A stretch of 64,000 bases of DNA. It comes from Zelopaecilomyces penicillatus. Its lineage: Eukaryota > Ascomycota > Sordariomycetes > Hypocreales > Pseudodiploosporaceae. The stretch lies in contig VCCP01000001.1 in NCBI GenBank assembly GCA_005765155.1, positions 6,138,001 to 6,202,000 on the forward strand. Direction: 5' to 3'. A model generated the notes under the pieces. The model was given only the letters and a program-made list of their open reading frames with translations, had not been told where the DNA came from and ran no database searches. The position numbers and the translations under genes are program-made. Numbering within the stretch: the stretch's first letter is position 1; every line of letters starts with the position of its first letter. This document shows positions 12,415-24,921 of the stretch, one piece after another.

Positions 12415-13454
12415 ACATGAGATGGAATTTGGCTGTTATTGTCAGGATGAGGATAGAAGCGGCCGTACTACGTTAAGAGGGTGCAACAGGAAGGACCAAG
12501 AAACTAGGATTTGTGCATACGGAGAGTAGACGTGTAACCGCTGCGAGACAGCACCTAGGGTATGTGTTGGTTTGTTATACGGGTGAGAAATAAATTTAAG
12601 CCCCCTGGACTTTTGGCGGAATGATATTGTTCCTCTGTATTCGAGTTGCTGCCGTATTTTCCTTGTTTGTCTTTCTTGTAGGGTACCATTACGCACATAC
12701 TGAGCAGTAGTCAACCCACATTGGTACAACAGATGAGTTGCCCAAAAATATACACACCTTGCAACAAATCCCAATTCGACATGAGACTTGCTCATAGGTG
12801 TAACATGCTCGAAAGAACATAATTATAAGGCATTATCTACCTCATTAATACACCTCCAAGAAGGCGGTTGGCTTACACAGTTGAAAGCGTCATGTGGTCC
12901 AGGGTAAGTTGTGACATGTTCTCGTCTCCAACCCACTCTCCTGGCTCTCCTGACCCTCCAGTCACAGTGCTCTGATGCCCCCCCTTACATCCTCCAGATG
13001 AGGTTCACGTGATAGCGCGTGAAGATCTTTTGGCGCACAAGCGTGAGCTTTTTGAGCACCTTGTTGAGCTCAAGGGGAATAAAAGGAGGCGAGGAGAAGG
13101 GGGAAAACATTCACATCAAGTAGAACGGGGGAATATCCTACTAAACCAAGATAAACGGGAACTCTAAATATTAGAATGTAACTAATGTTCTTATATTAGG
13201 GGAGAAACAAATGAAGCAGTGGCTTGCAAGTGTTTGCCTCGGCCGTCTAAAATAATCCTGACGTACCTGACCTGACCATCAAATGATACCTGTGTACTTT
13301 GCCACACCAACTACTATTACCACCAATACCCCCTTTGAGAGAGCACCCCTCGTCACCACACCACCAAATTCCGCCGCATCACACGCCCAGCATCCTCGCA
13401 TTTGACACGGTCACATCCCAATTCGCCGCCACCGCCCGCATCTGTCCCTTCACA
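12415..13454. other. Intergenic, 1.0 kb
   Basis: Terminator region of the PX protein gene and promoter of the UMP kinase gene. The stretch 13300-13450 is rich in C, A and T (many ACC/CCAC words) and looks like a transcribed leader. Nothing else was recognised. Confidence 0.5.
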
Positions 13455-14587
13455 ATGGCTTCTCGTGTACCCATCAGCTCGTTGCGTCTCGCCGGGCGCC
13501 GCATTGCCCGGCCGGCCTCATCAACGAAGACGTCAATGATGACCTCTTCTTCAATCCCATCCTCATCTTCGTCTTCGTCCCCACAGCTTTCTCGAGCTTT
13601 CCGCCAGCACCGCTTCTATTCCTCTCAGCCCCGTCGCAGCTCTGGAGGCGGCGTCAAGTTCTGGCCCTTTTTCGCAATCATTGGCCTGGGAACTGCTGGA
13701 TATATTGCACTGGTGAACCGTCGTAAAGGTGAGTGTTTGTGAAAAAAAAAATCAAAAAATCCACAATCTCCGTTTTGCTCCGCGGAGTTTAGGGGCTCTG
13801 CTGGAACACCGCTGGCCGTGTTCTCCGGCCTCCTGTTGCGCCTTCTGCCACCTGCTCGCTGAATGGACTTCTGCTAATCATGAGCTTTTTGGCGACTTCT
13901 GCAGACATGCCTCATTCCGCAATTGAAGCTCCCAAGACTTCAGGACAGCTGGAAGCACCAGCAATGCCTACACCAACATTCAGCCCCAACGATGTCACGG
14001 TGGTCTTCGTCCTCGGTGGCCCCGGCGCCGGCAAGGGCACTCAATGCGCCCGTCTGGTCGCTGAGCAGGGCTTCACTCATCTTTCCGCCGGCGACCTCCT
14101 GCGCGCCGAGCAGCAGCGGCCTGGCTCCCAGTTCGGCGACCTGATCCGTGACTACATCAAGAACGGGCTCATCGTGCCCATGGAGGTGACTGTCCAGCTG
14201 CTGGAAAACGCCATGACCGAGTCCCTCCGCGAAAAGGGCACCACCAAGGGCCGTTTCCTCATCGATGGTTTCCCCCGCAAGATGGACCAGGCAGACAAGT
14301 TCGAGGAGGCCGTTTGCCCGGCTAAGCTGGTTTTGTTCTTCGATTGCCCGGAGGATGTCATGGAGGAGCGTCTGCTCGAGCGCGGAAAGACCAGCGGCCG
14401 ATCAGACGACAATGCCGAGAGCATCCGCAAGCGCTTCCGCACATTCATCGAGACTAGCATGCCTGTTGTTGACTTTTACGAAAAATCTGGAAAGGTCGTC
14501 AAGGTGGATGCCACACCGACCCCAGAGCAGGTCTACGCCAAGACCGAGAAGCTGGTTATTGAGAGACTCGGTGCCGTCTCTTCCTAA
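13455..14587 (+). CDS. URA6: UMP/CMP kinase with N-terminal presequence and membrane segment
   Basis: Uridylate kinase of the adenylate-kinase fold; it phosphorylates UMP (and CMP) with ATP in pyrimidine nucleotide synthesis. Two exons, 13455-13728 and 13905-14587, joined by a 176-nt intron (GTGAGT...GCAG), give 318 aa. The kinase part begins near residue 120: P-loop GGPGAGKGTQC at about 129-139, then LSAGDLLRAEQQRPGSQFG, the lid start GRFLIDGFPRK, and an ERLLERGKTSGRSDDN lid. Exon 1 encodes 91 residues absent from yeast Ura6: an Arg/Ser-rich, acid-free stretch like a mitochondrial presequence, and a hydrophobic segment at about 69-87 ending in a basic stop-transfer (NRRK). A shorter, soluble form could start at the ATG at 13907 in exon 2. 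The kinase assignment is firm; the joined first exon rests on a clean, phase-matched splice. Confidence 0.9.
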
Positions 14588-15218
14588 GATTGATGATAAA
14601 TTTGCCTATCTACCCACCTACCTGCCTTGGGGGAGAAAGCTTACTACTTTAATGTACAAATACGCAACTTTTTAGAAAACTCATTCTCTCTTTCTTCCCT
14701 TTTTTATGGTAACGGTGGCCAAAAACGGCATCTATAGACGGCATGTGTGAGTCTTCCTCCTTCCACAGAAGAGGAGGCTGTATCGACTTGTTAAATCGTT
14801 ACCGGTTGCCAACCTTTCATTGTGTTCCTCATATCTATATATATAGAACTCATGTTGTATTATATGTCAATCAATGTACAGCATTCTCTTGTTTGCTATA
14901 ACGCAACCCGGGGGTTTCACTGAACTTTTTCTTTTTTTTTTGAAACGTTTCTTTAATTCTGATGTCTACTTGCCAAGAACCTATCCTCCTCTGATGCTGG
15001 AAAATAGAAACATCTGATGCAAAACCAGCTGCGCCATTCGCAATACCCTCGTTTCGTGAGATCTCGTTCCCAGCCATGTATTAACACAAACCATCATCAT
15101 AAATACTCCATGCCAGAGCTGCCCCCACTGTCCCAATATTTCGTTTTTTGGTGTCCACTTGTTCTTCTTCTTCTTCTTTTCGTTCGCTAACAAAAGTCTT
15201 GAATCACTCTTTCATCTC
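14588..15218. other. Convergent 3' region, 0.6 kb
   Basis: Lies between the UMP kinase and eIF3m stop codons. It holds T-rich tracts and a short TTC repeat at about 15161-15180. No gene was recognised. Confidence 0.5.
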
Positions 15219-16619
15219 CTAATCGTCGTTGTCCGTCCTCTCCCGTTGCTGGGGCTGTCTTCGCCCGCCATGACCGCCCATACCAGCGTTGGCCATTTTT
15301 CGCTCCAGTTCCTGCGTTTCCCTCTCCTTTTGCGCCTTGGCATTGGTCTGCTCCTGGCGCAAGACGCCAAGAACGTTCTGAAGGGTGGTCTTCCAGTGGT
15401 CGACACGAGTTGCAAGCTCCTGATACTGCTTTTGGCCGAAAACTCGGTAGGTCACCTTGTGCACAAGGAACATTTTGCGCTGCTGCGATAGCTTGCCCTC
15501 CACAAGACCTGCTCGAATCACATCAATGACCCACCTCTCCACCTCCTCCTGGGGAATTTGCAATGCCCTGGTGATCTTGGAGTATTCGACTTCTCTGCTG
15601 GGTGTGGCAGCTGCTAGGCTTGCAAATGTAAGGAGGCGAATCTTGCGGTGCAATTTGTCAACGTCCAGCTTCTGCTGCTCGACCCAACCCTCGTGCTCGT
15701 CGTTAAAATCGTTGTAGTCCTCGAGGTCCTGCTCGGCAAAGATGTCGAGCAATTGAGAGTAGATAGGATGAGAATCGCTCAGCGCCTGTACTGTGGGAAT
15801 GGCGCGCAGATCCTGGAATAAGAAGTGGGTGTTGGAGAGAAGGGCCATCTTGATGGCGCGTAGGGATAATCTTTGGGCATCTTCGGATGTAATCTCTTCC
15901 TTTTCATCCGCATCAAAGGTCCGCAATGCCTTGAGAATGAACTCGTAGGCTTGCCTGTTAAGAGGGGAAAAAAAAGATAAACAGTTAGTTGTCATTCTTG
16001 AAGAAGAACCAACAATGCTCTGTACAGGCGCAGACTGGGACAATACTCACTCTTCCTCGCCAGACTCCAGGGCTACCTCGGCAACCTCTTCATAAATCTT
16101 TCGCTCAACATCCTCGCTGCTACCCCATTCGTCGATCCAGTCTGACAGCTTTTCCAAGTAAGGCCGCAGGTTATCGAACATGCTGTGCGCCTTGAGGAAC
16201 TTGAGAATCTCCATAAAAACACGGGCCCTGATAGGGTCCGCGGGGTCGAGCAGGTTGAAAACGGTGGCCAGGGCGTTCAGCGACAGTCCAGGACCATGTA
16301 CAGGCGAGGCAAGCAGCGGCTTGGAGAAGGTGCTGCAAAGAGCGGGGAGGTACTTTTTGGGGTCGGTAGACTGCATCACGAGATGAATCATGAGGTTGGA
16401 GGCGGCAGTGTACTCCTTTTCAGGAACGGTATTGAGGGCGCCTGACGATGCGACCAGTTTGGACAGGACATCCTCCTTTGGGGCCTGTTTCTCGCCGCTC
16501 AGAATCTGTTTCGCTTCCTCAGCCTTGAGGTAATCGGCCATCTCCCTGGCAAGGTCCTCGAAGGATCCATCGACGAAGATGAGCTGGGGCTGGCCATTGC
16601 TCGGGGGGGCGACAGCCAT
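15219..16619 (-). CDS. eif3m: Translation initiation factor eIF3 subunit M
   Basis: PCI-domain subunit of the eIF3 complex, which helps recruit mRNA and initiator tRNA to the 40S ribosome. Two exons on the minus strand, 16619-16051 and 15954-15219, flank a 96-nt intron (GTGAGT...ACAG) and encode 434 aa. Residues 1-190 are helical repeats; the PCI winged-helix region is at about 225-395 and includes KIRLLTFASLAA and the EVERWVIDVIRAGLVEGK segment characteristic of the subunit. A long Gln/Glu-rich C-terminal helix and a Gly/Arg-rich tail follow. Length fits filamentous-fungal eIF3m, which is absent from budding yeast. The start is the first Met of exon 1. Confusion with COP9 subunit 7 is possible because the PCI cores are similar, but the length and N-terminus fit eIF3m better. 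Confidence 0.93.
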
Positions 16620-17457
16620 CTTGCCTCAATGATTCGACCTCCGGTCGTCGGTTCGGATGTGGGTTCGGGTTCGCTGTCTTGTCGTCGCTGCTTCGAGGTC
16701 GCAGAGGCCAATGTTGAAAAGTCGACGAAGAGGCCGACTGGACGACGGTCGTGCGGGTGGGCAGCGGGGCGTGAGACGTGGGCGTGGAACTGGATGGCGA
16801 TGACCGGAAAATGTGATGTTCAGCGTTCCTCTTTGGCAGGGTCGGCGCCTGAATAGCCCTGTGGTGGGGCCTTGGATCTGCTGAACTGGTCGAAGCCACC
16901 CCGCGCCGATTTTTCTGCCACTCTTGAATGTGTGGGTGAGTGAGCATTTAAGCGAGGGCGGTGATGGGAACCAACAGTCATGTGCTTCAGCACGTGCCAT
17001 CAATCTAGTTTAGCATTTGATGCCGCTTTGGAAATCGTGGTTCCATTCAAGTAGATGCCAGGCCTTCTAAATAATGGAGAGCATGTTTGATTTCACAGGT
17101 TTACTAGTTTGAAGGTTATCAATACTAAACGCTGTGTTTCCATTGTACCTTTCGACATACTAGTCATAGTACCGCTACCCACAAAATGGTCAACTCTGAC
17201 AAGTTATACCACACTGATAGTCCTACTTGTAACAAGTTGCCCATACCAAAACTACCCATACCCCATACCCATACCCCATACCCATACCCAGTATCTATCT
17301 AAATATACAAATGCTACCCCGAACAATGACTGTAATAGGGAAGCGAGAACGAAAAACAGCACAACCAACTGTGCTAAAAAAAACACTACTTAAAACTCCC
17401 AAACATGACCCAAAGCAGCTGAATCATTCAAGTCGCGCGCTTGCATCACCTGCTGGA
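16620..17457. other. Intergenic, 0.8 kb
   Basis: Promoter side of eIF3m and the 3' side of the Chk2 gene. Contains the ATACCC tandem tract listed separately. No supportable gene. Confidence 0.5.
17238..17292. repeat. CCCATAC-type short tandem tract
   Basis: Units of CCATACC and CCCATACCC alternate head to tail for about 50 bases. It lies downstream of the Chk2 stop codon. The unit is unlike the fungal telomere repeat TTAGGG, so it is not an interstitial telomere. Confidence 0.75.
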
Positions 17458-19651
17458 TTAAGCCCTCTTCTTTGCCTTCGCGGCCGCATCAACTGTCGGA
17501 TAAACGCTGGAGGATTCATCTGCATACAGCTCTTGATCTCCCTTTCCACCCATTCCCATAAACTCTGCCGGAGCTCGTTGTTGGGCCGGGCCGGCTTCTT
17601 TTGATGGGGCTGCGGGGCGGTTTTTATTCTTAGAAAATACTTTTACCGGAGATTGATTCTCACCGGCGTCCAACTGCGCGGTGACTTGGACCGAGTTGAG
17701 AGACGCAAGCAATGTTCTCTCTCTGACGGGTGCCCGACGATTGACTTCCAATCCAGCAATTCCCCCAACCAGCCCACCTGTGCTATCATTTACAGCGGGA
17801 GCGCCATCTACCAGCCATGGATGAGCAAGACATTGATCGACAGTGAATCTCCGTTCAGGATCCACAACCAACATGGAGTCGATCAAATCAACTGTGAAAT
17901 GGTCAGTTCAGGTTATGCACTCTGTGATAAGGGGAGAGGGGATTGGAGTCGTACGGGCCGGATCGCCAACGGAATCCCAATAGGGTGAAGGATAGTCAAA
18001 GCGACCACTCTTAATTTGCTGAGAAAGCGAAAATGGGAAATCTCGGGAATGAAGCTCGTCTGAGAAAGGCGGGAAGCCACAAAGACAGATATAGAGAACG
18101 ACACCGAGTGACCAGATGTCAACTGCCTTCGTGTACTTGCGATTCTTAGAGTCTGCAAGAATCTCAGGCGCGACGTAACTTGGAGTGCCACACAGCGTCG
18201 TGGTAAAAGATTCTTCTCCGATGATTTTGGCCAGGCCGAAGTCAGCGAGCTTTACATTGAGATTCTTGTCAACCAACAGGATATTTTCGGGCTTGATATC
18301 ACGATGAACAATGTTGCGTTCATGCTAGAGACAAGAAATACATCAGTAACTGTATCGAGTCGAGCCGACATCTGGGGGCGAATCGTAAACATACCAAATA
18401 TTTGATACCCTGGAAGAGTTGCTTGAAAAGTTTTCGACTCTCATCCTCACTTAGCTTCTGTTTCATCACAATGAAATTGAAGAGCTCGCCTTCGGCAGCC
18501 AACTCAAGCACCAGATAGACGCGATCACGCTCGTTAAACGTATCCTTGAGGCAGAGCACATTGGGATGGCTGACACCCATTAAAACGCCTATTTCTTGCT
18601 GCAAGCCCTCCGTCTTGGATCTATCATCCATGCCTGGCTGCTTGGTGAAAACCTTGACGGCATAGCGTTTGCCAGTAGACTTCTCCACGCACATGTAAAC
18701 CTCAGCGAAATGGCCCTTGCCGAGTTTTTCGCGTAACGAGTATTGCTGCAAAAATGCGCTGGTTTGTCGGGATTGGGGGTATCGGAAAATGAACCTGGCT
18801 TTACCATGTACAGCAATCTCATCTTGATCCTCTAACTCGCGCCGCTGGTTTCGGCCAACAATGGCTTCATTGACATAAGTGCCGTTGCTAGAAAGGTCCT
18901 CGACAATAGCTACAGTATCTGTGCCGACATTTTCGTTGAATAATAGGCAATGTCGATTGGACACAACTCCTTCACTAACAACGACATCTAAAAAAAAAAT
19001 TAGGATTTGGATAAGAGACGATATGTCAGGGTTCAGCTTACCGCATTCTGGATGTCGCCCAATGAGATAGCCTCCCGAGGGAACCCCCTTAATCTTAGTT
19101 TGCTCGTAAGCCTCTTCTGCTTTGGCAGCAGCAGATCTGCCGCTATTCGTCCTTTGACCTCCATTTGCCGCGGTCTCGACGGCATTAGGCAACGGACACG
19201 ACCCTCGTTTCTTCAACACTAGAGGCTTGTCACCGTACTTAGGGTCAAGGGGCACCAGATATCCCCAAACACCTTCTTTGACCTCATCCACAACGTCTTC
19301 GGAAAGCGCTGGATGCCGATCGACGTACTGACTGAGAGGCTGCGTGTCTTGTGGTGGTGATGAGAGGGCCTGGCTTTGGACCCAAGCTTCCGATGGTTTA
19401 CGCGGGGTCACATCTTCAGATGGAGCCCCAGGAGGTGTTGCTGTAGGCTCTTTGTAAAGATCGCTCGAGGTCTCGGTCGCGAGATGTGTAACGGGCGTCG
19501 GAAGCTGTTGGTCGTGCGAAACCGGCGTCTTATCCGGAGCAGCATGGGACAAACGATCTGACCTGCGAGGCTTCTTGGACTCTGTTTCGTCCTCTGGCAG
19601 AGAACCCTGCAGATGCTTGTGAGTGACGATGAACTCTGAAGCCATCTTCAC
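17458..19651 (-). CDS. prd-4: Checkpoint kinase Chk2 (FHA + Ser/Thr kinase)
   Basis: Effector kinase of the DNA-damage checkpoint; in Neurospora the orthologue PRD-4 also resets the circadian clock by acting on FRQ. Four exons (19651-19042, 18987-18395, 18324-17955, 17891-17458) encode 668 aa. The N-terminal 150 residues are disordered with several SQ/TQ-like sites. An FHA domain spans about 190-275 (GRHPEC, NRHC, EDLSSNGTYVNE). The kinase domain spans about 288-555: glycine loop GKGHFAEVY, catalytic Lys near 317, HRD ending at Asp410, DFG at 429-431, and T-loop TTTLCGTPSYVAPE with the activation threonines. The C-terminus ends in a basic KAKKRA stretch suited to nuclear import. The start is MKM at 19651; the second Met two codons on is equally possible. 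The first intron (18988-19041) is 54 nt, in frame and without a stop. Confidence 0.93.
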
Positions 19652-21287
19652 GACAGCTTTGGATCCAGGGAGGGAGAACTCACGCCAGGGCGCTTCAATT
19701 GACTCTTCTCATTTAGTTGCGCCATGTCCGACGAGGCAAAATCGGAAACGTATTAAGCTGGACAGAAGCCGGGTCGAGGCGTTTCACAGGGATTCACAGC
19801 TGTGATCGCAGATAAATGGACAGTGCTGCCTACCGTGAATAATATGTCGGACAGATGTTGGTGGAGGAGGGAGCCTGGATCGGGATCAGCTCAGCTCTAG
19901 CGTCACCAGGGCTGTCGCGTATGCAGCTGCGAGTACAGGACAGGACGCACGAGTACCTCTGCTACGCCTACCTGTCCTGCGGCGTGCCGTTGATGCCCGC
20001 TGAGACCCGCTGGGGCAGGGCAGGCAGAAGGGGCTATTTAGTGGGCCAGGAACCTAGGAGGTTGGTGCCTGCACTTGCACCTGATGAGGCTCAAAAAGAT
20101 AATGGGGTACATCTTGTTTGCGTACGAATTAGCCGGTTTGGGCCAACTTTTTTTAGTACCGTACTAACGCACCCCAGTCCGTATGACTGAACTGCCCTTC
20201 CGTCCTCCGCCACCCTCTGACTCGTCAAGCACCTGTTGCACAGGTAGACCTGCCTCACGTTCCAACACCTTGTATGGTTTATTTACCTACTGTACCTGTG
20301 ACATGGCTGCTGCTATGATGGTAGTAATGTGTCATACCCAACATCTCAGAAAGAAGATGAGCCCTCTTATCATGAAGCTGCTCCGAAACCGTAAAATCAG
20401 ATTTTAGATGTCATTCACTGATATCTGCTATGATGGCTTTTTTAAATTTGACTATGAAGAGATCTAGGTTAAGACCCCATTTGTCATCACAGACGGGTGG
20501 ACTTCGTAACTAAGCCTCCCAGGTGATGTCCACTCGCTGCATCATCCTTTGCTGTCAGCCCTATGCGGTTGAGGCGAAGCTGTCACCTGCACACACAACC
20601 CTGGATATGGACTCTTCCTCTCATTGTCTGTTGCTGTAAATCTAGACTTACTCACCCTGCAGTCACGTTCCGTCTAATCCATGAGCCACCAGTCTCCATC
20701 ACGTTCGTCCTAGGTGTGACTCGATCCGATCATGAACTGCGCCAGAGTTACCCTGAGGCTACGTGCCTGACTACTAGACTGTAGTTCTACCCGCTTCAAT
20801 GCTTTCATCCGTGTCTTCGTTCATGTTGTCCATCCATATTCTCATTATCATTACCAACTATCTACCTAGTGTCTGTATTTATCCCTATCCATGCCACTCG
20901 ACTCACTGTGCTTTGTCAACGATTAACCCTTTGGAGCATCACAAGTTTCGGCAGCAGAGACGAAATACCCGCAGTCTTGAGCGGCGCGCAGCTCCGTCTC
21001 CCCTTCCATCTGAAACATGTCTGAATTAGTTGCCTTGCTGTCCCGCAAACCTCCCGTAGTCAAAAGCAGTTGCCTCCAGAACGCCGCGCCACGCCAGTCC
21101 CAGCCCAGTCCAATCCAATCAATCAACCCTGCTGACAGTCCAAGGAGTTGGCTTCATCAATCATCATAAAAAATACTTATGTTAACCATCATCCCCAAAC
21201 AGTTCCTCAAATCGTTTGAAGTCGATGCATCTCGTGCAAGTGTTGGCATAGGGAGAAGCCAGCCAATCGATCCCAGAATTTAGGCTC
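19652..21287. other. Intergenic, 1.6 kb
   Basis: Promoter of the Chk2 gene and 3' region of the ArfGAP gene. No frame longer than about 110 codons and none with a known motif. Confidence 0.5.
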
Positions 21288-24200
21288 CTATTTCTCGGGG
21301 ATAGGCGACTTTGCCAACCTTCCTCCTGCACTCACTCGTTTCTGTAATCGAGCTTCCCTTTCCCTCTGTAGCTTCTCGCCTGCACCAGCATTACTAGGCA
21401 GCGAGGGCACTATGTCGATTGGTCCTGGCTTATTTCTTCCTACTTTCTGCTCAAAGTATTGTTGCGCAAATCGACCCAAGGGAAAAGCAGGCAGTGAGCT
21501 TGGAATTTCAGCACCATTTTGTATCAGTAGTTCCGCCACAGGAAATGGCACCGCCTTGCCCTCCGTCTCTTTAGAGACCTGCCCAGGTATAGGCGACGGT
21601 GATGCGGGATCAGCAGCCGCAAGCGCAAGCCACACAGCATGGGTTCCTCTCATTTTGTCAACTGTATTAGGATTTGCTTTCAGAGCCAACGCATATAGAA
21701 CTTGCTGAATCTCGTTCTTCTTGATTGCGGCCAATAATGTATCATCTGCCGTAGCATACCTTGAAAGTGTTGGCGAAATTGATTCAACAAATGCTCGGTC
21801 CACATATTTGGACGTGATAAACCTAAGGCGCTGCTCGCGAGTTGACTGAGCTGCAAGCTTTTGAGATGGATCAAGCTTCGATTCCCAAATCATATTTGAT
21901 ACTCGATTTCCAATCAGGAGGAGTATCTCGACAATATCGCCTGTAAAAGATTTGATATCCAAAGTCAGAGACCGAACCTTGCTTATATGCGTCCCCAGCG
22001 ATCGGTGGATGCCGCTGCATTCAATACAGAGTATGATGCCCAGATTGATAGACACCCACTCAACCTTGGATCCAGAGCCGCAATCTGCGCACCAGCAATT
22101 CCCCTGATCGTTGTCTCGTAGCATTTGCAGCAATCTGTCGGGATGATCGTCGTAGCCTGAGCTAGAAGTCCGTACCGGGCTTGGCCGAGCACCAACGGTA
22201 ATCCTACGGAAGGGAATCCCGCTGCTCGTGCTGGAGTGATGTGCATGGTGCGCACCGTGACCAAGAGATTGAGTCTTGCCGGTTAGAACAGATCCAATAT
22301 CTCTCTTAAGAGAGGAGTCACCAGATCCCCTGGATGACCCTTGTCTATCCCGATAAGCGCGGCCCTCAACTGCACTTTGGAGGGCGTTATTTATGGACAG
22401 AATCCAGTTGTTCATATCATCTTCGGATGTAGCCTGATAAACCCTCTTGAAATTAGGTGTTATAACTTCAAAACAGAAACGTCGCTCAGCATTTCTTGCT
22501 TCCCGAACGGACGCCATTCGAAGATCTATAGGATCCATATGCAGATCCAGTTTTTGTTTCCAATTGCTATACTCGGACAGCTTCCCTTGATCCAAAACAA
22601 TCCAAAACCTAGAGTAAGCCCATAGATTAGACTACTGGTATCCATCAATGGATTGCAAAAAAATTTAGAAAAAAAACTTACTTATGCCAACCTTGCTTGT
22701 TCAGGTTGCGAGGGTCTACGTGCCCACCGGGACGATTCAAAGCCCATAAGAGCCCCTCTTTCCTTTGAGTTCCATTATATTGCAAGGGATCTCGTTCTTC
22801 AAGATCTCGAATACCCTTGAATCGGGAGTTCTGGGCTGGGCTGCCAACAATGGATGAATGGCCAAGACTGCCAGGGGACCTGGATAGTTCCGCGGGTGCA
22901 GGAATGGCGACGCCTTGACTGGCGCCCCCCGATGTAGAGATTTTGAGCTGAGACCCAGTGCTATCCGCTCTGCCTAGCTCAGTATCAGAGGTGTTGCCAG
23001 TGCTACCATTTTGATTGGACACTGTAGGCGCGGATGTGCTCAAACTAGCCTGCTCAGGTTCTAGATATGGCGTATTGCTCTTCTCTAACACACGACGCTT
23101 TTCTTCACGTTCTCGACGATGGTATTGATAGTCCTTGTCGGCTTCCAGCACCTCATTCGACAAGGCAACTAATTTGGGGCGTAGGGCATCAATCTTCTTC
23201 GCCGTTTCTAAGAATCCCTTCGTCTGGGCGTCTGCATATCTCGTCAAATGGGATAGAACCTCTTGATCTTTGCGACCACCGTGGAGATCTTGCATGAAGC
23301 TTGAGTAGTCGAAACGCTTGAGTTCAAAATTACGGCGTTTGTTCTGGTATTTGGAATCACTTTCGGCAAGCTTCTTAGCCTTGACCGAGTCATGGCGCTG
23401 GCCAAGATACCGTGATACGTAAGCGTAATAGTCCTTGCTTTCTTCTTCAAAATCACGCTTTTTCGCCTCGGCTTGTTTGATATCGTATTGGTAAAGCTTA
23501 TTGATCGGCTCGATGATGATTCTTTGGAGATTTGCAGTATTCTGACGTTCGTAAGCCAATGTATCGCGCGCAATATTGTCAAAATAGTGTTCTAGAGCTG
23601 GCTGAATTGCATTGGCGTTGGTATAAGAAGCGTCTCGTAAAGCATCCATAAAGGCAACAAATGCGTCGTTTGCTTCAATTTGAGATGCGTGGGCTTGTTC
23701 AGCTCTCTTTAACACCTTTTTCATCTGTGTTCTCATATTCCCGGTCTTTTGTTCTAGTGCCTTCAAGGTTGCGCGAAAGACTGGGCCATCATCGGCAACT
23801 GCAACATCGTCTTGTGGCCTAGGACATGCCACATCCATCTTGGTAGATTCTTTAGTTTGTGTCATGGCTATAGCAGGACTGGCTTCGTAGGATGGCACAA
23901 GAGGGGATATCGGCTCCTCAATGTCCGCGGTTAGACGGGAATCTACCGAATGGGCCGAGGCAACTCTAATTTTGGGAGGTGAGGCAAGGAGAAAGGTGGG
24001 CGAGGGCGAATTAGGCTGGCTTAGAATGGTTTGCGGACCTGATAGACATGTCAACACTGATCAATGCAATGGGTGTGAGTCGGATCAACGTACTAGAAAC
24101 CCAATATGAGAAAGTGGCTAAAGTGTGTAGTCGATGGGCGCGCGAATCATACTCGACAAACTGTTCAAATATTAGCGACCCTGTGCCAACCCATGTCAGA

Positions 24201-24921
24201 ACTTGGAAGAACGACATACACTGCATGAGTTCCTCCAGCCACCGCCTTTGTCCTCTTGACTCTTTGGTGCCTTCCATTTCCACGTCCATTCAAAGGATAC
24301 AGATGGGCTGCCACTGGTTGAGTAATCACCCACCAATGCCACGTTGGCATTCTTGTGGAGGTTTGGGTCGGCATGGAATTCTCGAGTGACGAGATTCTCA
24401 ACCTCACGTGGGGTGGACGCATAGACAAACGTAAGACCCGATATGTTAGTTGACGCGGGAGTAGATGTGATATCGGATGCGGGTGGGCTTGACAAAGCAG
24501 GTTGTTGTGTTTGGCGCATAACGAATGCGAATGTAAATATAAGCTCATCGTCGCCATTCAACTTGAGCAAGAAATTGGGAGGACCATTGGGATTAGACAA
24601 TGGTTCGGGATCCTATATTGTCGGTCAGCGCCAGATCCAGACATAGGGACTTTTGCGCCGCCTGACCTGAACATAATCTACTGGGGCATTTTCGCCGAGC
24701 GGCCTCGAGGCAGATACTCGAGTAGCTGGGAAAGCATTGGGCGTAATAGTTACTGACGTGCGCTTTCGCGGATTTGTAACGACCAGAGACGTGATACACA
24801 CTGCATGGTGGATGAATCAGCAGGGAGGACAAGCAAGAGGTAGAAAAGGGCACAAACGGCGATTTTGGTCTCTCAGATAAAGCGCCGACCCTTCGTCGGG
24901 CTTGCTACTGACAATGCCCAT
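21288..24921 (-). CDS. csx2: BAR-PH-ArfGAP protein with ankyrin-like tail (Csx2/ACAP type)
   Basis: GTPase-activating protein for Arf, expected at the plasma membrane or endosomes to couple membrane curvature to Arf inactivation. Six exons on the minus strand: 24921-24858, 24800-24667, 24612-24220, 24160-24094, 24038-22682 and 22608-21288, giving 1111 aa. The first 220 residues form a fungal-specific N-terminal region beginning MGIVSSK, where the Gly2 would suit N-myristoylation. A BAR-like coiled coil spans about 305-540, a PH domain about 650-760 (KQGWHKFWIVLDQGKLSEY), and the ArfGAP zinc finger about 830-945. That finger has CxxC pairs (CADC, CIEC), and its arginine finger is in SGIHRSLGTH. 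Two ankyrin-like repeats follow at about 955-1050. The small 5' exons were placed by phase and by the family pattern and are less certain than the last two. Confidence 0.88.

Noticed and set aside
13299..13454. In-frame extension of the UMP kinase upstream of 13455
   Set aside because: It is Pro/His-rich leader DNA. The ATG at 13455 gives a better presequence.
16519..16947. A 142-codon minus-strand frame overlapping the eIF3m start
   Set aside because: It overlaps eIF3m out of frame and has low-complexity Pro/Ser/His composition typical of a shadow.
17238..17292. Possible interstitial telomere repeat
   Set aside because: The unit is ATACCC/CCCATAC, not the fungal TTAGGG.
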